Source: a bacterium (GTDB lineage Bacteria; Elusimicrobiota; Elusimicrobia; Elusimicrobiales; UBA9959). Taken from it: a stretch of 40,968 nt of DNA. Position numbers and translations under genes: made by a program. Of this stretch, positions 1 through 7,734 are shown in pieces (position 1 is the stretch's first letter; the number at the start of each line of letters is the position of its first letter). Location: contig JAJYNO010000016.1 of NCBI GenBank assembly GCA_021786295.1, positions 1-40,968 on the forward strand. Reading direction: 5' to 3'. The notes under the pieces were generated by a model, which was given only the letters and a program-made list of their open reading frames with translations, was not told the origin of the DNA and did not search any database.

Positions 1-1009
1 TCAGCTTCAGCTTGTCCTGCAGGATCTGGTCCTCGAGGAACGTGATCTTGTCGTTCAGGGACATGAAGTCGTCCGGGTTGATCGGCAGCGTGCGCACCAG
101 GTGGTGCTCGCGCTCGCGCACGGCCTTGACGTTCTCCAGCGCGGCCTCGACCTCGTTGGGGTTGTAGCCCCACTTGCTCTTGAACGCGGCCGGCTTCAGG
201 CGGCCGCGCCCGAAGAGGTCGTGGTCCTGCTGCAGTTTCTCCAGGTCCCCGTAGATCTTCTGGTACTTCTCGAGCTCCAGGCGGTACTCGCGGATCTTGT
301 GCGCCAGGTTCTTGATCTTGTTCGTCAGGCGCTTGATCTTCTCCTGGTTCAGGTTCAGGTTGATGATGTTCTTGACGATGTCCTTGCGCTTCTTGTCCAC
401 CATCGCGCCGAGCTTCTTGCGCATCTCGTTGGAGACGCCGGGGCGCGCCGCGCGCTCGTCCAGTTTGGATATCTCCCTCTCGCTGCGGGTGATCAGGCGC
501 GCGATGTTCTTCATCTTGCGCTTCATCGCCGACAGCTCCTGGTTGGACTTGCGGCCGCGGGGCATCAGCTCCTTGGTCGTCATCTCGTCCTGCTCGATCA
601 GCGTCTCCCAGTTGCGGATCTCGCGCATCGTGATCGGGGACTCGAGCACCAGCATCCGCAGCTCGCGCTCGCGCTCGCGGATGTTGCGGGCCAGCGTTAC
701 CTCCTCGTCGCGGGTCAGCAGCGGCACCTTGCCCATTTCGGAGAGGTACATGCGGATCGAGTTCGAGACGTCGGGCGTGGCGCTCCATTCCTCGGTGTAG
801 GCCTCGCGCTCGGCGCCGACCACCATCTTGAACTTCTTGCGGTCTACGACCTCGATGCCGAGGTCCTCGAGCGTGCCCATCAGCGTGTCTATCTCCTCGC
901 TGGACATCGACGCGTTCGTCAGCGAGCGGTTCATCTCCTCCAGGGTGATGTAGCCGTGCTCCTTGCCCAGTTCGACCAGGTCGCGTAAAGCTTTCTTAGG
1001 CTGTGCCAT
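1..1009 (-). CDS. rpoD: RNA polymerase primary sigma factor RpoD, N-terminal part (runs off the left edge)
   Basis: Primary sigma-70 factor, the promoter-recognition subunit of RNA polymerase. The reverse-strand reading frame stays open for 336 codons from ATG at 1009 to the window edge. It begins MAQPKKALRDLVELGKEHGY, a typical region 1.1. At about residues 77-110 it has a region 1.2 signature (SIRMYLSEMGKVPLLTRDEE), followed by the long charged non-conserved region of primary sigmas (LIEQDEMTTKELMPRGRKS and onward). Regions 2-4, which contact core enzyme and the -10/-35 boxes, lie outside the window. An AGGAG ribosome-binding site sits 6 nt before the ATG. The gene is 25 bp downstream of dnaG, in the conserved rpsU-dnaG-rpoD order, which supports the primary sigma assignment over an alternative sigma. 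Confidence 0.95.
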   Translation of the reverse strand, partial: MAQPKKALRDLVELGKEHGYITLEEMNRSLTNASMSSEEIDTLMGTLEDLGIEVVDRKKFKMVVGAEREAYTEEWSATPDVSNSIRMYLSEMGKVPLLTRDEEVTLARNIRERERELRMLVLESPITMREIRNWETLIEQDEMTTKELMPRGRKSNQELSAMKRKMKNIARLITRSEREISKLDERAARPGVSNEMRKKLGAMVDKKRKDIVKNIINLNLNQEKIKRLTNKIKNLAHKIREYRLELEKYQKIYGDLEKLQQDHDLFGRGRLKPAAFKSKWGYNPNEVEAALENVKAVREREHHLVRTLPINPDDFMSLNDKITFLEDQILQDKLKL

Positions 1010-1034
1010 CTTGTTCTCCTGTCTGCGTTCCTTT

Positions 1035-2774
1035 CTAGCGGCCGCCCGCGGCCGAGGACTTCAGCTCGGCCATCAGACGGCTGTATTCCTGGAGCTGCTC
1101 CGGCGACATGGGCGCCGACTTCAGCTCCTTTACCCTGCGCTGCACCGCGAAGCGTTTGAGCATGCGCGCCGCGCCCGCGGCGTCCCGCTCCGGAGAGGAT
1201 TCCCCGCCCAGATCGGCCACCGCCAGCTCGTGGACCAGGGCCGAATGCTCCGGGAACCTGGACGCGAGCTCCGTCGCGGCGTTGCCCCGCTCCTCGGGGG
1301 GGAGCTCCGTCAGCGCTACGAAAAGCTCGCGCGCCAGCGGGCTGGAAAAATATTCCGGCTTCACTTCCGACGAGGCCGCGATGAGCTCCGGCTCGCGCAG
1401 CAGCAGCTGCAGGTAGCCCCTCTCCAGCTGCGGCATCGGGTCCCTGGCGGGCGCGTCCCGGCGCGGGGCTACGCGCGGCACGGCCAGGGCGGCTTTCCTG
1501 AGCTGCTTCAGAACGGACTCCTCGTCCACCCCGAAACGGTCCGCCAGCGTCTTTACCCATTCGCTCTTCAGTATCTCGTCGGTCTGCCGGGCCACGGTCT
1601 CGAGCAGCACGCCTATGGCCTGGGCCTTTTCCTGCGCCGTGGGGGACGGCCGGCCCTTGAAGAACAGGCCGATGCGGAATTCCAGCGGGTCCGAGGCCTC
1701 GGCCAGCACCTGCTCGAACTTCTCCCGTCCGTTGTCGTTCAGATACTCGTCCGGGTCCTGCCCGGTGCCCAGGTTGGCCAGCCGCACGTAGAGGCCGGCC
1801 TCCATGAAGGTCTCGGCGGCCTTGACCGAGGCCTGGATGCCGGCCCGGTCGTCGTCGAACAGCACGACGGCGTCCTTGGCGTAGCGCTTGACTGTGCCGG
1901 CGTGCTCGGCGGTAAGGTTCGTGCCCAGCGGGGCCACGGCCCAGTCCACGCCGTGCTGGTGGGCGCCCAGCACGTCCATGTAGCCCTCCAGCAGCAGCAG
2001 CCTTCCGCTCCTGCGTATCTGCGGCAGGGCCTCGTGCAGGCCGTAGAGCGTCCTGCGCTTGGAGAACAGCGGCGTCTCCGGGGAGTTCAGGTATTTAGGC
2101 ACGCCCTCCGGGTCCAGCACGCGCCCGCCGAAGGCTATGGCGTCCCCGGACTGGTTCCTTATCGGGAAGATGATCCGGCCGCGGAAGGTGTCGGCCACGC
2201 GGCCGCCTTCGCGCTCCGTTATCAGGCCGGCCTTGTGGGCCAGGTCGCGGCTCCAGCCGCCCTTCTTCAGTTCGTCCATCAGGGCCTTGCCGGACGGGGG
2301 GGCCCAGCCCAGGCCGAACTTCTCCACGGTGGCCTTGCTTACGCGGCGTTCGCCCAGATAGAGGCGGGCCTTCTCTCCGGCGGGGGAGAAAAGTTCCTTG
2401 TGATAGAAGGCGGCGGCGGCCTTCATGATCTTCTTGAGCTCCAGCCGCTCGCGGTCCTCCGGGGAGAGCGGCTGGGAGCGCTCGTCGCCGTATTCCACGC
2501 CCGCTTTCTGCGCCAGCTTCCTGGCCGCCTCCGGGAAGGCGAGGCCTTCTATGTCCATCACGAACTTGAAGACGTCCCCGCCGGCGCCGCAGCCGAAGCA
2601 GTAGAAGATCTGTTTTTCCGGGCTGACCGTGAAGGAGGGGGTCTTCTCGTTGTGGAACGGGCAGGTGGCCTTGTAGTTGCGGCCGGCCTTTTTCAGGGAC
2701 GGCACGTACTCCCGGACCACCTCGACGATGTCCAGTTTCTCCCTGATAAGCTCGATTACGGGCGAAGAACTCAT
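1035..2774 (-). CDS. dnaG: DNA primase DnaG
   Basis: Synthesises RNA primers at the replication fork. The 579-residue product is a normal length for bacterial primase. The N-terminal CHC2 zinc-binding domain is intact (Cys38-Pro-Phe-His41 and Cys59-Phe-Gly-Cys62). The RNA polymerase/Toprim core follows, with the Toprim glutamate in LLLLEGYMDVLGAHQHG at about residue 260 and the acidic VVLFDDDRAG motif about 50 residues later. The last 130 or so residues are the helicase-interacting region, which is variable between phyla. The ATG at 2774 has no clear Shine-Dalgarno. It lies 90 bp downstream of the rpsU stop, with an intrinsic terminator in between, so dnaG is expressed either by read-through or from a weak promoter in the gap. 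Confidence 0.97.
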   Translation of the reverse strand: MSSSPVIELIREKLDIVEVVREYVPSLKKAGRNYKATCPFHNEKTPSFTVSPEKQIFYCFGCGAGGDVFKFVMDIEGLAFPEAARKLAQKAGVEYGDERSQPLSPEDRERLELKKIMKAAAAFYHKELFSPAGEKARLYLGERRVSKATVEKFGLGWAPPSGKALMDELKKGGWSRDLAHKAGLITEREGGRVADTFRGRIIFPIRNQSGDAIAFGGRVLDPEGVPKYLNSPETPLFSKRRTLYGLHEALPQIRRSGRLLLLEGYMDVLGAHQHGVDWAVAPLGTNLTAEHAGTVKRYAKDAVVLFDDDRAGIQASVKAAETFMEAGLYVRLANLGTGQDPDEYLNDNGREKFEQVLAEASDPLEFRIGLFFKGRPSPTAQEKAQAIGVLLETVARQTDEILKSEWVKTLADRFGVDEESVLKQLRKAALAVPRVAPRRDAPARDPMPQLERGYLQLLLREPELIAASSEVKPEYFSSPLARELFVALTELPPEERGNAATELASRFPEHSALVHELAVADLGGESSPERDAAGAARMLKRFAVQRRVKELKSAPMSPEQLQEYSRLMAELKSSAAGGR

Positions 2775-2814
2775 TTATCTGAAAGACTTAACGGCCTTCC
2801 CTGGATCGACAGGC

Positions 2815-2846
2815 AAAAAGCCGCGCGGACCGGGGCCCGCGCGGCT
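2815..2846 (-). terminator. Intrinsic terminator/attenuator between rpsU and dnaG
   Basis: On the minus strand a perfect 10-bp stem (AGCCGCGCGG at 2846-2837 paired with 2828-2819) closes an 8-nt loop and is followed by a run of five T residues (2819-2815). It lies just after the rpsU stop and before dnaG. An attenuator in this position is known from the E. coli rpsU-dnaG-rpoD operon, where it keeps primase well below S21; the same role is inferred here. Confidence 0.85.
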
Positions 2847-2864
2847 GCCTGCGTGGTCCTGCGC

Positions 2865-3056
2865 TTAGTAGGCCCGGCGGCCCCTGCGGACCTTGCGCCT
2901 GGCCTCCTGCGACTTTATCTTGCGCTTCATGCTCGGGGGCATGTAGTGCTCGCGGCGCTTGATCTCCTTGAGGATGCCGTTGCGCTCGCAGTCGTGCTTG
3001 AAGCGCCTGAGCGCCTCTTCTATCGATTCTTCATCACGTACTTTGACAAATACCAC
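2865..3056 (-). CDS. rpsU: 30S ribosomal protein S21
   Basis: Small basic ribosomal protein of the 30S subunit, 63 residues as annotated. The core VKVRDEESIEEALRRFKHDC matches the S21 family, and the tail is the usual Arg/Lys-rich segment (RKVRRGRRAY). The frame is open a little further upstream to GTG codons at 3068 and 3065. The start is placed at GTG 3056 because a strong Shine-Dalgarno (AAAGGTGGTGAT, 3072-3061) ends 4 nt before it. That start also gives MVFVKVRD, which lines up with the usual MPVIKVRE-type S21 N-terminus, whereas the upstream GTGs lie inside the Shine-Dalgarno. First gene of the macromolecular-synthesis operon. Confidence 0.95.
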   Translation of the reverse strand: MVFVKVRDEESIEEALRRFKHDCERNGILKEIKRREHYMPPSMKRKIKSQEARRKVRRGRRAY

Positions 3057-3101
3057 GCTGATCACCACCTTTTGGTATGCAGAATGAAAATCGCCTTTCG
3101 C

Positions 3102-3443
3102 CTAGCCCGGGGGCCACAGCATCTTCCTGCCGCCCAGCAGGTGATAGTGCAGATGGTCCACCGACTGGCCCGCGCCCCTGCCGTTGTTGGTCACCAGCCG
3201 GAACGCGCCCTCCACCTTCAGGGCCTTCGCCGCCCTCGCGGCGGCCAGCTGCAGTTTCCCGAGCAGTTCGGCGTCGCCGTCCACGGCCGCCGTGAGCCGG
3301 TCTATGTGCCGGCGCGGGATAATGAGAACGTGCGTGGGGGCCTGCGGGTTAAGGTCCAGGAAGGCCAGCGTGTCGGCGTCTTCATACACCACCTTGGCGT
3401 TTACCTCTCCGGACGCTATCTTGCAGAAAATGCAGTCCGCCAT
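3102..3443 (-). CDS. HIT-family nucleotide hydrolase (HINT-like)
   Basis: A 113-residue histidine-triad protein, the usual size for a bacterial HinT-type purine phosphoramidase or nucleotidyl hydrolase. It starts MADCIFCKIASGEV, the typical N-terminus with a CxxC pair. The catalytic triad sits near the C-terminus in QSVDHLHYHLLGG. The family hydrolyses AMP-linked phosphoramidates; the natural substrate here is unknown. No Shine-Dalgarno is visible. Instead a -10-like TAAAAT lies 7 nt before the ATG, so the transcript may be leaderless. It is separated from the convergently spaced rpsU operon start by about 45 bp, so it is probably its own transcription unit. Confidence 0.93.
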   Translation of the reverse strand: MADCIFCKIASGEVNAKVVYEDADTLAFLDLNPQAPTHVLIIPRRHIDRLTAAVDGDAELLGKLQLAAARAAKALKVEGAFRLVTNNGRGAGQSVDHLHYHLLGGRKMLWPPG

Positions 3444-3450
3444 CGCCTAT

Positions 3451-3480
3451 ATTTTATTATTTTAATGGGAGGCTGGGCAA
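3451..3480 (-). promoter_or_regulatory. Predicted promoter of the HIT gene, leaderless arrangement
   Basis: On the minus strand, TTGCCC (3480-3475), an 18-bp spacer and TAAAAT (3456-3451). Only 7 nt separate the -10 box from the ATG at 3443, so transcription would begin at or next to the start codon. The AT-rich block stands out against GC-rich surroundings. Confidence 0.5.
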
Positions 3481-3515
3481 CTGCTCTGCCGGCGGCGGCC
3501 GCGCCTCTCCCGCCG

Positions 3516-4106
3516 CTAGAACCGGGAGAGCGGGAGATAGCGCTCTCCGAACTTGCCGGGATCGGCGGGAAGCGGGTTCACGGAGCTGCCGCTCTCGAGG
3601 ATACGCAGCGGCGGCACGCCCGCTTTCCTGGCCTGTATTATCCCGGCGTCGGAAGGCGCGGCGTAGAGTATGTAGCGGCCCTTGTCCAGCAGCCGGTACT
3701 TCTCGTCCTGGTTGGCGGGGAAATAGAAGCGGTCTGCCAGCCTGCCCCAGTATTCCTCCAGGCTGTCGGCCCCGGCCTCTCCGCGGTCCAGGAAGAGGTC
3801 TATCTTCACGCCGAGAGCGCGCAGCGCCCAGGCGGCCAGCCACGGCACCGGCTTGATGCGCTCGTACTGGTAGGAGCGGTTGACGCAGTTCCAGTAGTCC
3901 TGCGTGCCTGGCCGCAGCTTTTCCCTGGCCGCCTCCCTGAAAGCCGGAGTGGAATACACCAGGCCGTCGTCGTACTCGAAACCGGCCCGGAACCCTATCA
4001 GGGAGTTTACGCTGAAAAGCACTCCCCAGGCCCCGGCCAGCATGGCGAAGGCCCTGAAACGGCCGAACCATCTGGAGAAGAAAGCGGACAGGCCCTGGAA
4101 CATCAT
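3516..4106 (-). CDS. AphA-like (class B acid phosphatase) HAD-fold protein, probably catalytically inactive
   Basis: A 196-residue protein with an N-terminal hydrophobic signal or anchor (about residues 18-38), so it acts outside the cytoplasm. The fold resembles periplasmic class B acid phosphatase AphA. FEYDDGLVYSTPAF aligns with AphA's FDIDDTVLFSSPGF, the WNCVNRSYQYERIKP stretch matches the substrate-pocket region, and the end (RILESGSSVNPLPADPGKFG) matches AphA's C-terminus. The motif I nucleophile Asp is Glu here, Thr is Gly, and the motif IV acidic pair (GDSDNDI in AphA) reads AAPSDAGII, so phosphatase chemistry is doubtful. The frame extends upstream to 4172, but the ATG at 4106 overlaps the preceding gene's TGA (ATGA), pointing to translational coupling. 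Last gene of the UshA-like operon. Confidence 0.7.
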   Translation of the reverse strand: MMFQGLSAFFSRWFGRFRAFAMLAGAWGVLFSVNSLIGFRAGFEYDDGLVYSTPAFREAAREKLRPGTQDYWNCVNRSYQYERIKPVPWLAAWALRALGVKIDLFLDRGEAGADSLEEYWGRLADRFYFPANQDEKYRLLDKGRYILYAAPSDAGIIQARKAGVPPLRILESGSSVNPLPADPGKFGERYLPLSRF

Positions 4107-5545
4107 TCCGTTCCGTCCTGCACGACGCGGCCGCCGGGCGGCCTGCCGTAAGACTTCTGTCTGGAGACGCACCAGCGCATCATGTCCCTGACCAGGTGCC
4201 TGGAGTTGGCGAACTCCATAGCGCTGGACAGCACCGGGTTGTCGCGGCCCCTGGCCATGGAATCGGGGACGGCCAGCCTGTAGATGCGGTCCGGAAGCAG
4301 CTGGCCGCTGTCCCCCTCGGCGCGGTCGAACGTCCCGCCGCGCAGGAACAGGCGCAGCCCCGAGACCGCCATCTCCTTCGGATCCATCGCCCCCAGGGCC
4401 CTCGAGAGGTCGTCGCCGCGTATCTTGACGAACACCACGTTGGAATCGCGCGGAAAGGAGCTGTAGAGGTCTCCGAGCGTGACCGGCCCGCTGGAAAGAG
4501 GGGCCGCCACTTCTTCCAGGTCCAGCAGCGCCGCGTTGGCCCGGGCCCAGCGCCTCATGCAGTCCGCAGCGAAGTCCGCTGCCGGGGTGTCGCCGCCGTC
4601 GCGCAGCGGCAGCGGGGCGTCGAGGAAGCCGAGCTTCCGGCCGAAATAGGCGTCCGCCGACTTCTGTTGCCGCGCGATTATCTTCAGCATGCCCTGGTCC
4701 AGTCCGTATTTGTCAGCGGAGAGGGGGAGTAGCTTGTAACTGATGCCGTCCAGGCGGCCCTCCTGGTCAAGGGAAAGCGTTATCCTGGCCGCGGCCTTCA
4801 TCTCCAGCCCGGCCGGGACCACCCAGGTTCGTTTTACCTTGAACGGCTCCTTCAGCGAGGGCTCGTCGGTTATGACCAGGTCCACGCGGGGCAGGCGGGA
4901 GAGGAAGTCCCTGTAGTATTCCCGCCCGGCGTGCTCCGACGGGTTTATCCCCAGCAGCATTATCGTGAGACCGGCGCCGGAATCGTGGAGCGCTTTCACG
5001 GCCCTTTCCGCCTCGTAGGTCTCCGTCTCCAGCACGTAGTTCGGCAGGTAGCGGCGCGCCCCGGGCCGGGAGGGGGAGGCGGTGAGCAGGGCGAAGACTC
5101 CTATCTTGCGGCCGCCGGCCTGCAGGATGGTCCACCTGTCCAGGAAATCCGCCGGGCGGTTGCCCCGCAGATAGAGGTTCGAGGCCAGCAGCGGCGCGCC
5201 GGCGGCCTTGGCCAGCGTCTGCAGCTCGGCCGGAGAAAGAGCGAGTTCCTCCATGCCCACGGCCGCGGCGGAATACGGTACGGCCGCCACGCAGTCGGCC
5301 GTGCAGACGCCGCGTGACAGACGTCCCACCGGAGTCGCCGAGGACCAGTCCCCGAGGTCCAGCGCCAGTTTGGGTCCTGACTGGGAGTCGTAAAGTTTCT
5401 TGAAGACTGCGAAGCCCCCGGTGCCGGAAGCGTTCTCCTGGATGCGCCCCTGGGTTCTGCCGGTGGCGAAGACCGTTATCCGCTCTTTCCCGGAGCAGGC
5501 CCCCAGCAGCAGCAGCGCCAGCAGCGCGGCTCCCCGGCGCCTCAA
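4103..5545 (-). CDS. Lipoprotein, degenerate UshA/5'-nucleotidase-family pseudoenzyme
   Basis: A 480-residue lipoprotein. A short signal ends in the lipobox LLGAC with Cys17 as the lipidation site. The overall plan is that of UshA-type 5'-nucleotidases (metallophosphatase domain plus C-terminal nucleotide-binding domain), but the metal ligands are gone. The HTSDVHG motif of the neighbour is ATGRTQG here (Asp and His lost), VGNHDYD is VGMEELA, and the GGHNHV histidines are replaced by a TDEPSLK stretch. Only the Asp of LDLGD (DSGD in the neighbour) persists. It probably arose by duplication of the adjacent intact gene and may bind rather than hydrolyse a ligand. Its ATG overlaps the stop of the upstream intact copy (ATGA). 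Confidence 0.75.
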   Translation of the reverse strand: MRRRGAALLALLLLGACSGKERITVFATGRTQGRIQENASGTGGFAVFKKLYDSQSGPKLALDLGDWSSATPVGRLSRGVCTADCVAAVPYSAAAVGMEELALSPAELQTLAKAAGAPLLASNLYLRGNRPADFLDRWTILQAGGRKIGVFALLTASPSRPGARRYLPNYVLETETYEAERAVKALHDSGAGLTIMLLGINPSEHAGREYYRDFLSRLPRVDLVITDEPSLKEPFKVKRTWVVPAGLEMKAAARITLSLDQEGRLDGISYKLLPLSADKYGLDQGMLKIIARQQKSADAYFGRKLGFLDAPLPLRDGGDTPAADFAADCMRRWARANAALLDLEEVAAPLSSGPVTLGDLYSSFPRDSNVVFVKIRGDDLSRALGAMDPKEMAVSGLRLFLRGGTFDRAEGDSGQLLPDRIYRLAVPDSMARGRDNPVLSSAMEFANSRHLVRDMMRWCVSRQKSYGRPPGGRVVQDGTE

Positions 5546-7095
5546 TCCTGCCGTACTATCCTCCCTGCCTCGGGCAGGGCCTTGACCGGGTTCTCCTTCA
5601 GGTCCTTTATCAGCAGGTCCCGGATGGGGCGCATGGTGTCCACGGAGTCCTTGGCCTCCGCGAAGACGGCGCCGCCGGTCCCGCCGGTGGTGAGATAGTT
5701 GTTGGTGGCCACGGTGAGCCGCTCCGAGTCCCCGACGGGCCTCCCGTTCCTCAGTATAACGATGTCCTGCGGCTTGCCGTCGGCCCCGGTCTTGAAGCGC
5801 ACGGCTATGCCGGAGACCTGCAGCCTGCTGTGGCCGCCTTCAAGGTTGTCGGCCATAAGACGCCGGAGCTGGTCGCCGGTCAGCGTCATCGTGACCAGCG
5901 TGTTCTCGAAGGGCATGACCTCGAAGACGTCGCGCATCCTGACGGTGCCGGCGCGCAGCGTGGAGCGTATCCCGGCCGTGTTCTGTACGGCGGCGTCGGT
6001 CCCGGCCTGGCGGCGCATCGCGTCCGTGAACCAGTCGCCTATCGGCGAATCGAGGCCGCCGCGGGCGGCGCCCAGATCCACGGCGGACTCGCTGACCGGC
6101 TTGTCCATCTCCCTGGCTGTCCGGTCGCGGAAGCGCTTTATCGTGGCCAGGACGGCCGGGTCCTCGCCGTATTTGTCCTCCCAGAGCGGCAGCAGTTCGT
6201 CGGAACTTCCGGCCAGCTTGCCGGTCTTGTCGTCGAAATCGAGCGTTATCTTGCTGACCTCGGTCAGGCCCCAGTAGCTTTCCGCTATCAGCGCGCCGCT
6301 GACCGGGTCCCGGTAGCCCTTGAGGAGTCCGACGTGGTTGTGGCCGCCCAGCACGACGTCCGCATGTGAGGCCCGCGCCTCGGAAAGCGTGCTGGACGGG
6401 GGGATGTCACCGGTAAAGGTCATCGTGCTGATGTCCGTTATGCCGTAGGTGCCCATGCCTATGCCGGTGTGGGAGAGTATCAGCACGGCGTCGGGATGCT
6501 CTTTGCGGCGTATGATCCCGACCCATTTCGCGGCGGCCTCGCTCTCGTTGCCGAAGCCCAGGCGCGCGACGTTAGCGGGCAGCGTGGAGGTGGCGGTATG
6601 GGTGCCGAGCAGGCCCAGCACCGCTATGCGTTTGCCGGCCACGGTGATCACCGTATAGGGCTTAAGGTAATCCACCGGCTCCCCGGTCTTCTTGACGTAG
6701 ACGTTGGCGCCGAGCCAGGGGAAACTGGACTTGGCTATCACCGCGCGCAGGCTGGCTTCGGTGTAGTCGTAGTCGTGGTTGCCGACGTCGCAGGCCGAAT
6801 AGCCCAGCTGGTCCATCAGAGCGGCCGTGGCCATGCCTTTCGTCAGCGTGCCTTCCGGAGTCCCCTGGAACGTGTCGCCGGAATCGAGCAGGATGTGCGG
6901 GTTCTTGTCCGCCTTGACCATGTTGGAGAGCACGGCGAAGCCGCCTATCATGCGCTTCGGGTCCTCCTTGTCCCATTTGGCCGGCCGGGCGGAATACCAG
7001 CCGTGCACGTCGCTGGTGTGGTAGACGTCTATGGTCAGCGGCCAGGCCGAGAGGGGGGGCAGCAGCAGCAGTACGGCGGCGAAGAGCTTTTTCAT
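5542..7095 (-). CDS. Secreted UshA-like 5'-nucleotidase / metallophosphatase
   Basis: A 517-residue exported enzyme with a signal peptide of about 20 residues. The calcineurin-like metallophosphatase domain is intact: YHTSDVHGW (Asp29, His31), LLDSGDTFQG (Asp74), VGNHDYDY (Asn106-His107), ILSHTGIG and VVLGGHNHVG. The C-terminal 5_nucleotid_C domain starts near residue 330 and contains the usual FEVMPFENTLVTMTLTGDQL. Known members hydrolyse nucleotides, UDP-sugars or other phosphate esters in the periplasm, releasing nucleosides and phosphate. The exact substrate cannot be read from sequence. First gene of a coupled cluster with a degenerate paralogue and an AphA-like protein, so the cluster may form a phosphate or nucleotide scavenging system. 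Confidence 0.9.
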   Translation of the reverse strand: MKKLFAAVLLLLPPLSAWPLTIDVYHTSDVHGWYSARPAKWDKEDPKRMIGGFAVLSNMVKADKNPHILLDSGDTFQGTPEGTLTKGMATAALMDQLGYSACDVGNHDYDYTEASLRAVIAKSSFPWLGANVYVKKTGEPVDYLKPYTVITVAGKRIAVLGLLGTHTATSTLPANVARLGFGNESEAAAKWVGIIRRKEHPDAVLILSHTGIGMGTYGITDISTMTFTGDIPPSSTLSEARASHADVVLGGHNHVGLLKGYRDPVSGALIAESYWGLTEVSKITLDFDDKTGKLAGSSDELLPLWEDKYGEDPAVLATIKRFRDRTAREMDKPVSESAVDLGAARGGLDSPIGDWFTDAMRRQAGTDAAVQNTAGIRSTLRAGTVRMRDVFEVMPFENTLVTMTLTGDQLRRLMADNLEGGHSRLQVSGIAVRFKTGADGKPQDIVILRNGRPVGDSERLTVATNNYLTTGGTGGAVFAEAKDSVDTMRPIRDLLIKDLKENPVKALPEAGRIVRQD

Positions 7096-7104
7096 CGGGG
7101 GCTC

Positions 7105-7635
7105 CTATATGCGGAAGAGGGCTTCGGCGCAGCGCTCCAGGGCGTCCAAGGCCGTGTCCAAACCGGAGTATATACTACTAAATTTGAGTTTTAGCGGAAA
7201 ATCGGGGCCCTCCCCGGCTTCCGAGGCGGAAGCGAGGGCCAGCGCCCTGCGTCCGGAGGCGCAGTGGGCCCGTATCAGGCCCGCGGCGCGGTTCCTGTCT
7301 CCCGGTGAAAGAAGGTCCGCGGCCGCCTCGCAGGCCCGCTGCAGATGTCCAAGGGCCTCCAGGGCTGCCGCGTCGGGGCGGAGCCTGAGCAGCGCCATGT
7401 CCGAGAAGACCTTTTCCAGCCTGGCCGAGAAGTCCTCGGCCGCGTACGCGGCCTCCAGCGAGGCGCGCGGGCCGGAGCGGATGGCGGCGGAGAGGCTCGC
7501 GCGCGAGGGACGCATCATCTCCGCGGCCAGCTCCGGGGCGGCCGCCAGGTCCCCGGCGGCCCGCCCGCCGGCTTCCAGCGCGTTCAGGGCCGCGCGCAGG
7601 CGGGGGTCCGTAAGTCTCAGCCAGGTATTCCTCAC
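7105..7635 (-). CDS. Hypothetical alpha-helical protein
   Basis: A 176-residue protein I do not recognise. It is Ala-, Leu- and Arg-rich and looks wholly helical, with no signal peptide, membrane segment or obvious catalytic motif. The helical-bundle look and the neighbouring phosphatase genes allow a PhoU-like or four-helix-bundle guess, but no motif supports it. The start is GTG 7635 (RNTWLRLTDPRLR follows). A TATCAT box lies 7 nt before this GTG and no Shine-Dalgarno is visible, as at several other genes here. It ends 9 bp before the UshA-like gene, so it probably leads that operon. Confidence 0.7.
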   Translation of the reverse strand: MRNTWLRLTDPRLRAALNALEAGGRAAGDLAAAPELAAEMMRPSRASLSAAIRSGPRASLEAAYAAEDFSARLEKVFSDMALLRLRPDAAALEALGHLQRACEAAADLLSPGDRNRAAGLIRAHCASGRRALALASASEAGEGPDFPLKLKFSSIYSGLDTALDALERCAEALFRI

Positions 7636-7642
7636 GGGTGTA

Positions 7643-7672
7643 ATGATATAAAAAAAGCGCGTCTGGCGCTAA
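7643..7672 (-). promoter_or_regulatory. Predicted promoter of the 7105-7635 / UshA-like operon
   Basis: On the minus strand, TTAGCG (7672-7667), 18-bp spacer and TATCAT (7648-7643), then 7 nt to the GTG start. The -35 match is weak. The -10 is identical to that of rplM. Confidence 0.4.
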
Positions 7673-7676
7673 GGCC

Positions 7677-7713
7677 TTAAAACGGCCGGGGGAGGCTTTC
7701 GGCCTCCCCCGGC
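7677..7713 (-). terminator. Intrinsic terminator of rplM-rpsI
   Basis: A perfect 12-bp stem (GCCGGGGGAGGC, 7713-7702, pairing with 7696-7685) with a 5-nt loop, followed on the minus strand by GTTTTAA. It lies 22 bp after the rpsI stop. The T-run is short, but the stem is very strong. Confidence 0.8.
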
Positions 7714-7734
7714 GGGCGTTAACGCAAGGCTGGA

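Noticed and set aside
963..4151. Very long plus-strand open frame (over 1000 codons) across dnaG, rpsU and the HIT gene
   Set aside because: GC-rich codon bias leaves the opposite strand open. The minus strand carries unmistakable primase, S21 and HIT proteins, and the plus-strand translation has low-complexity composition and no motif.
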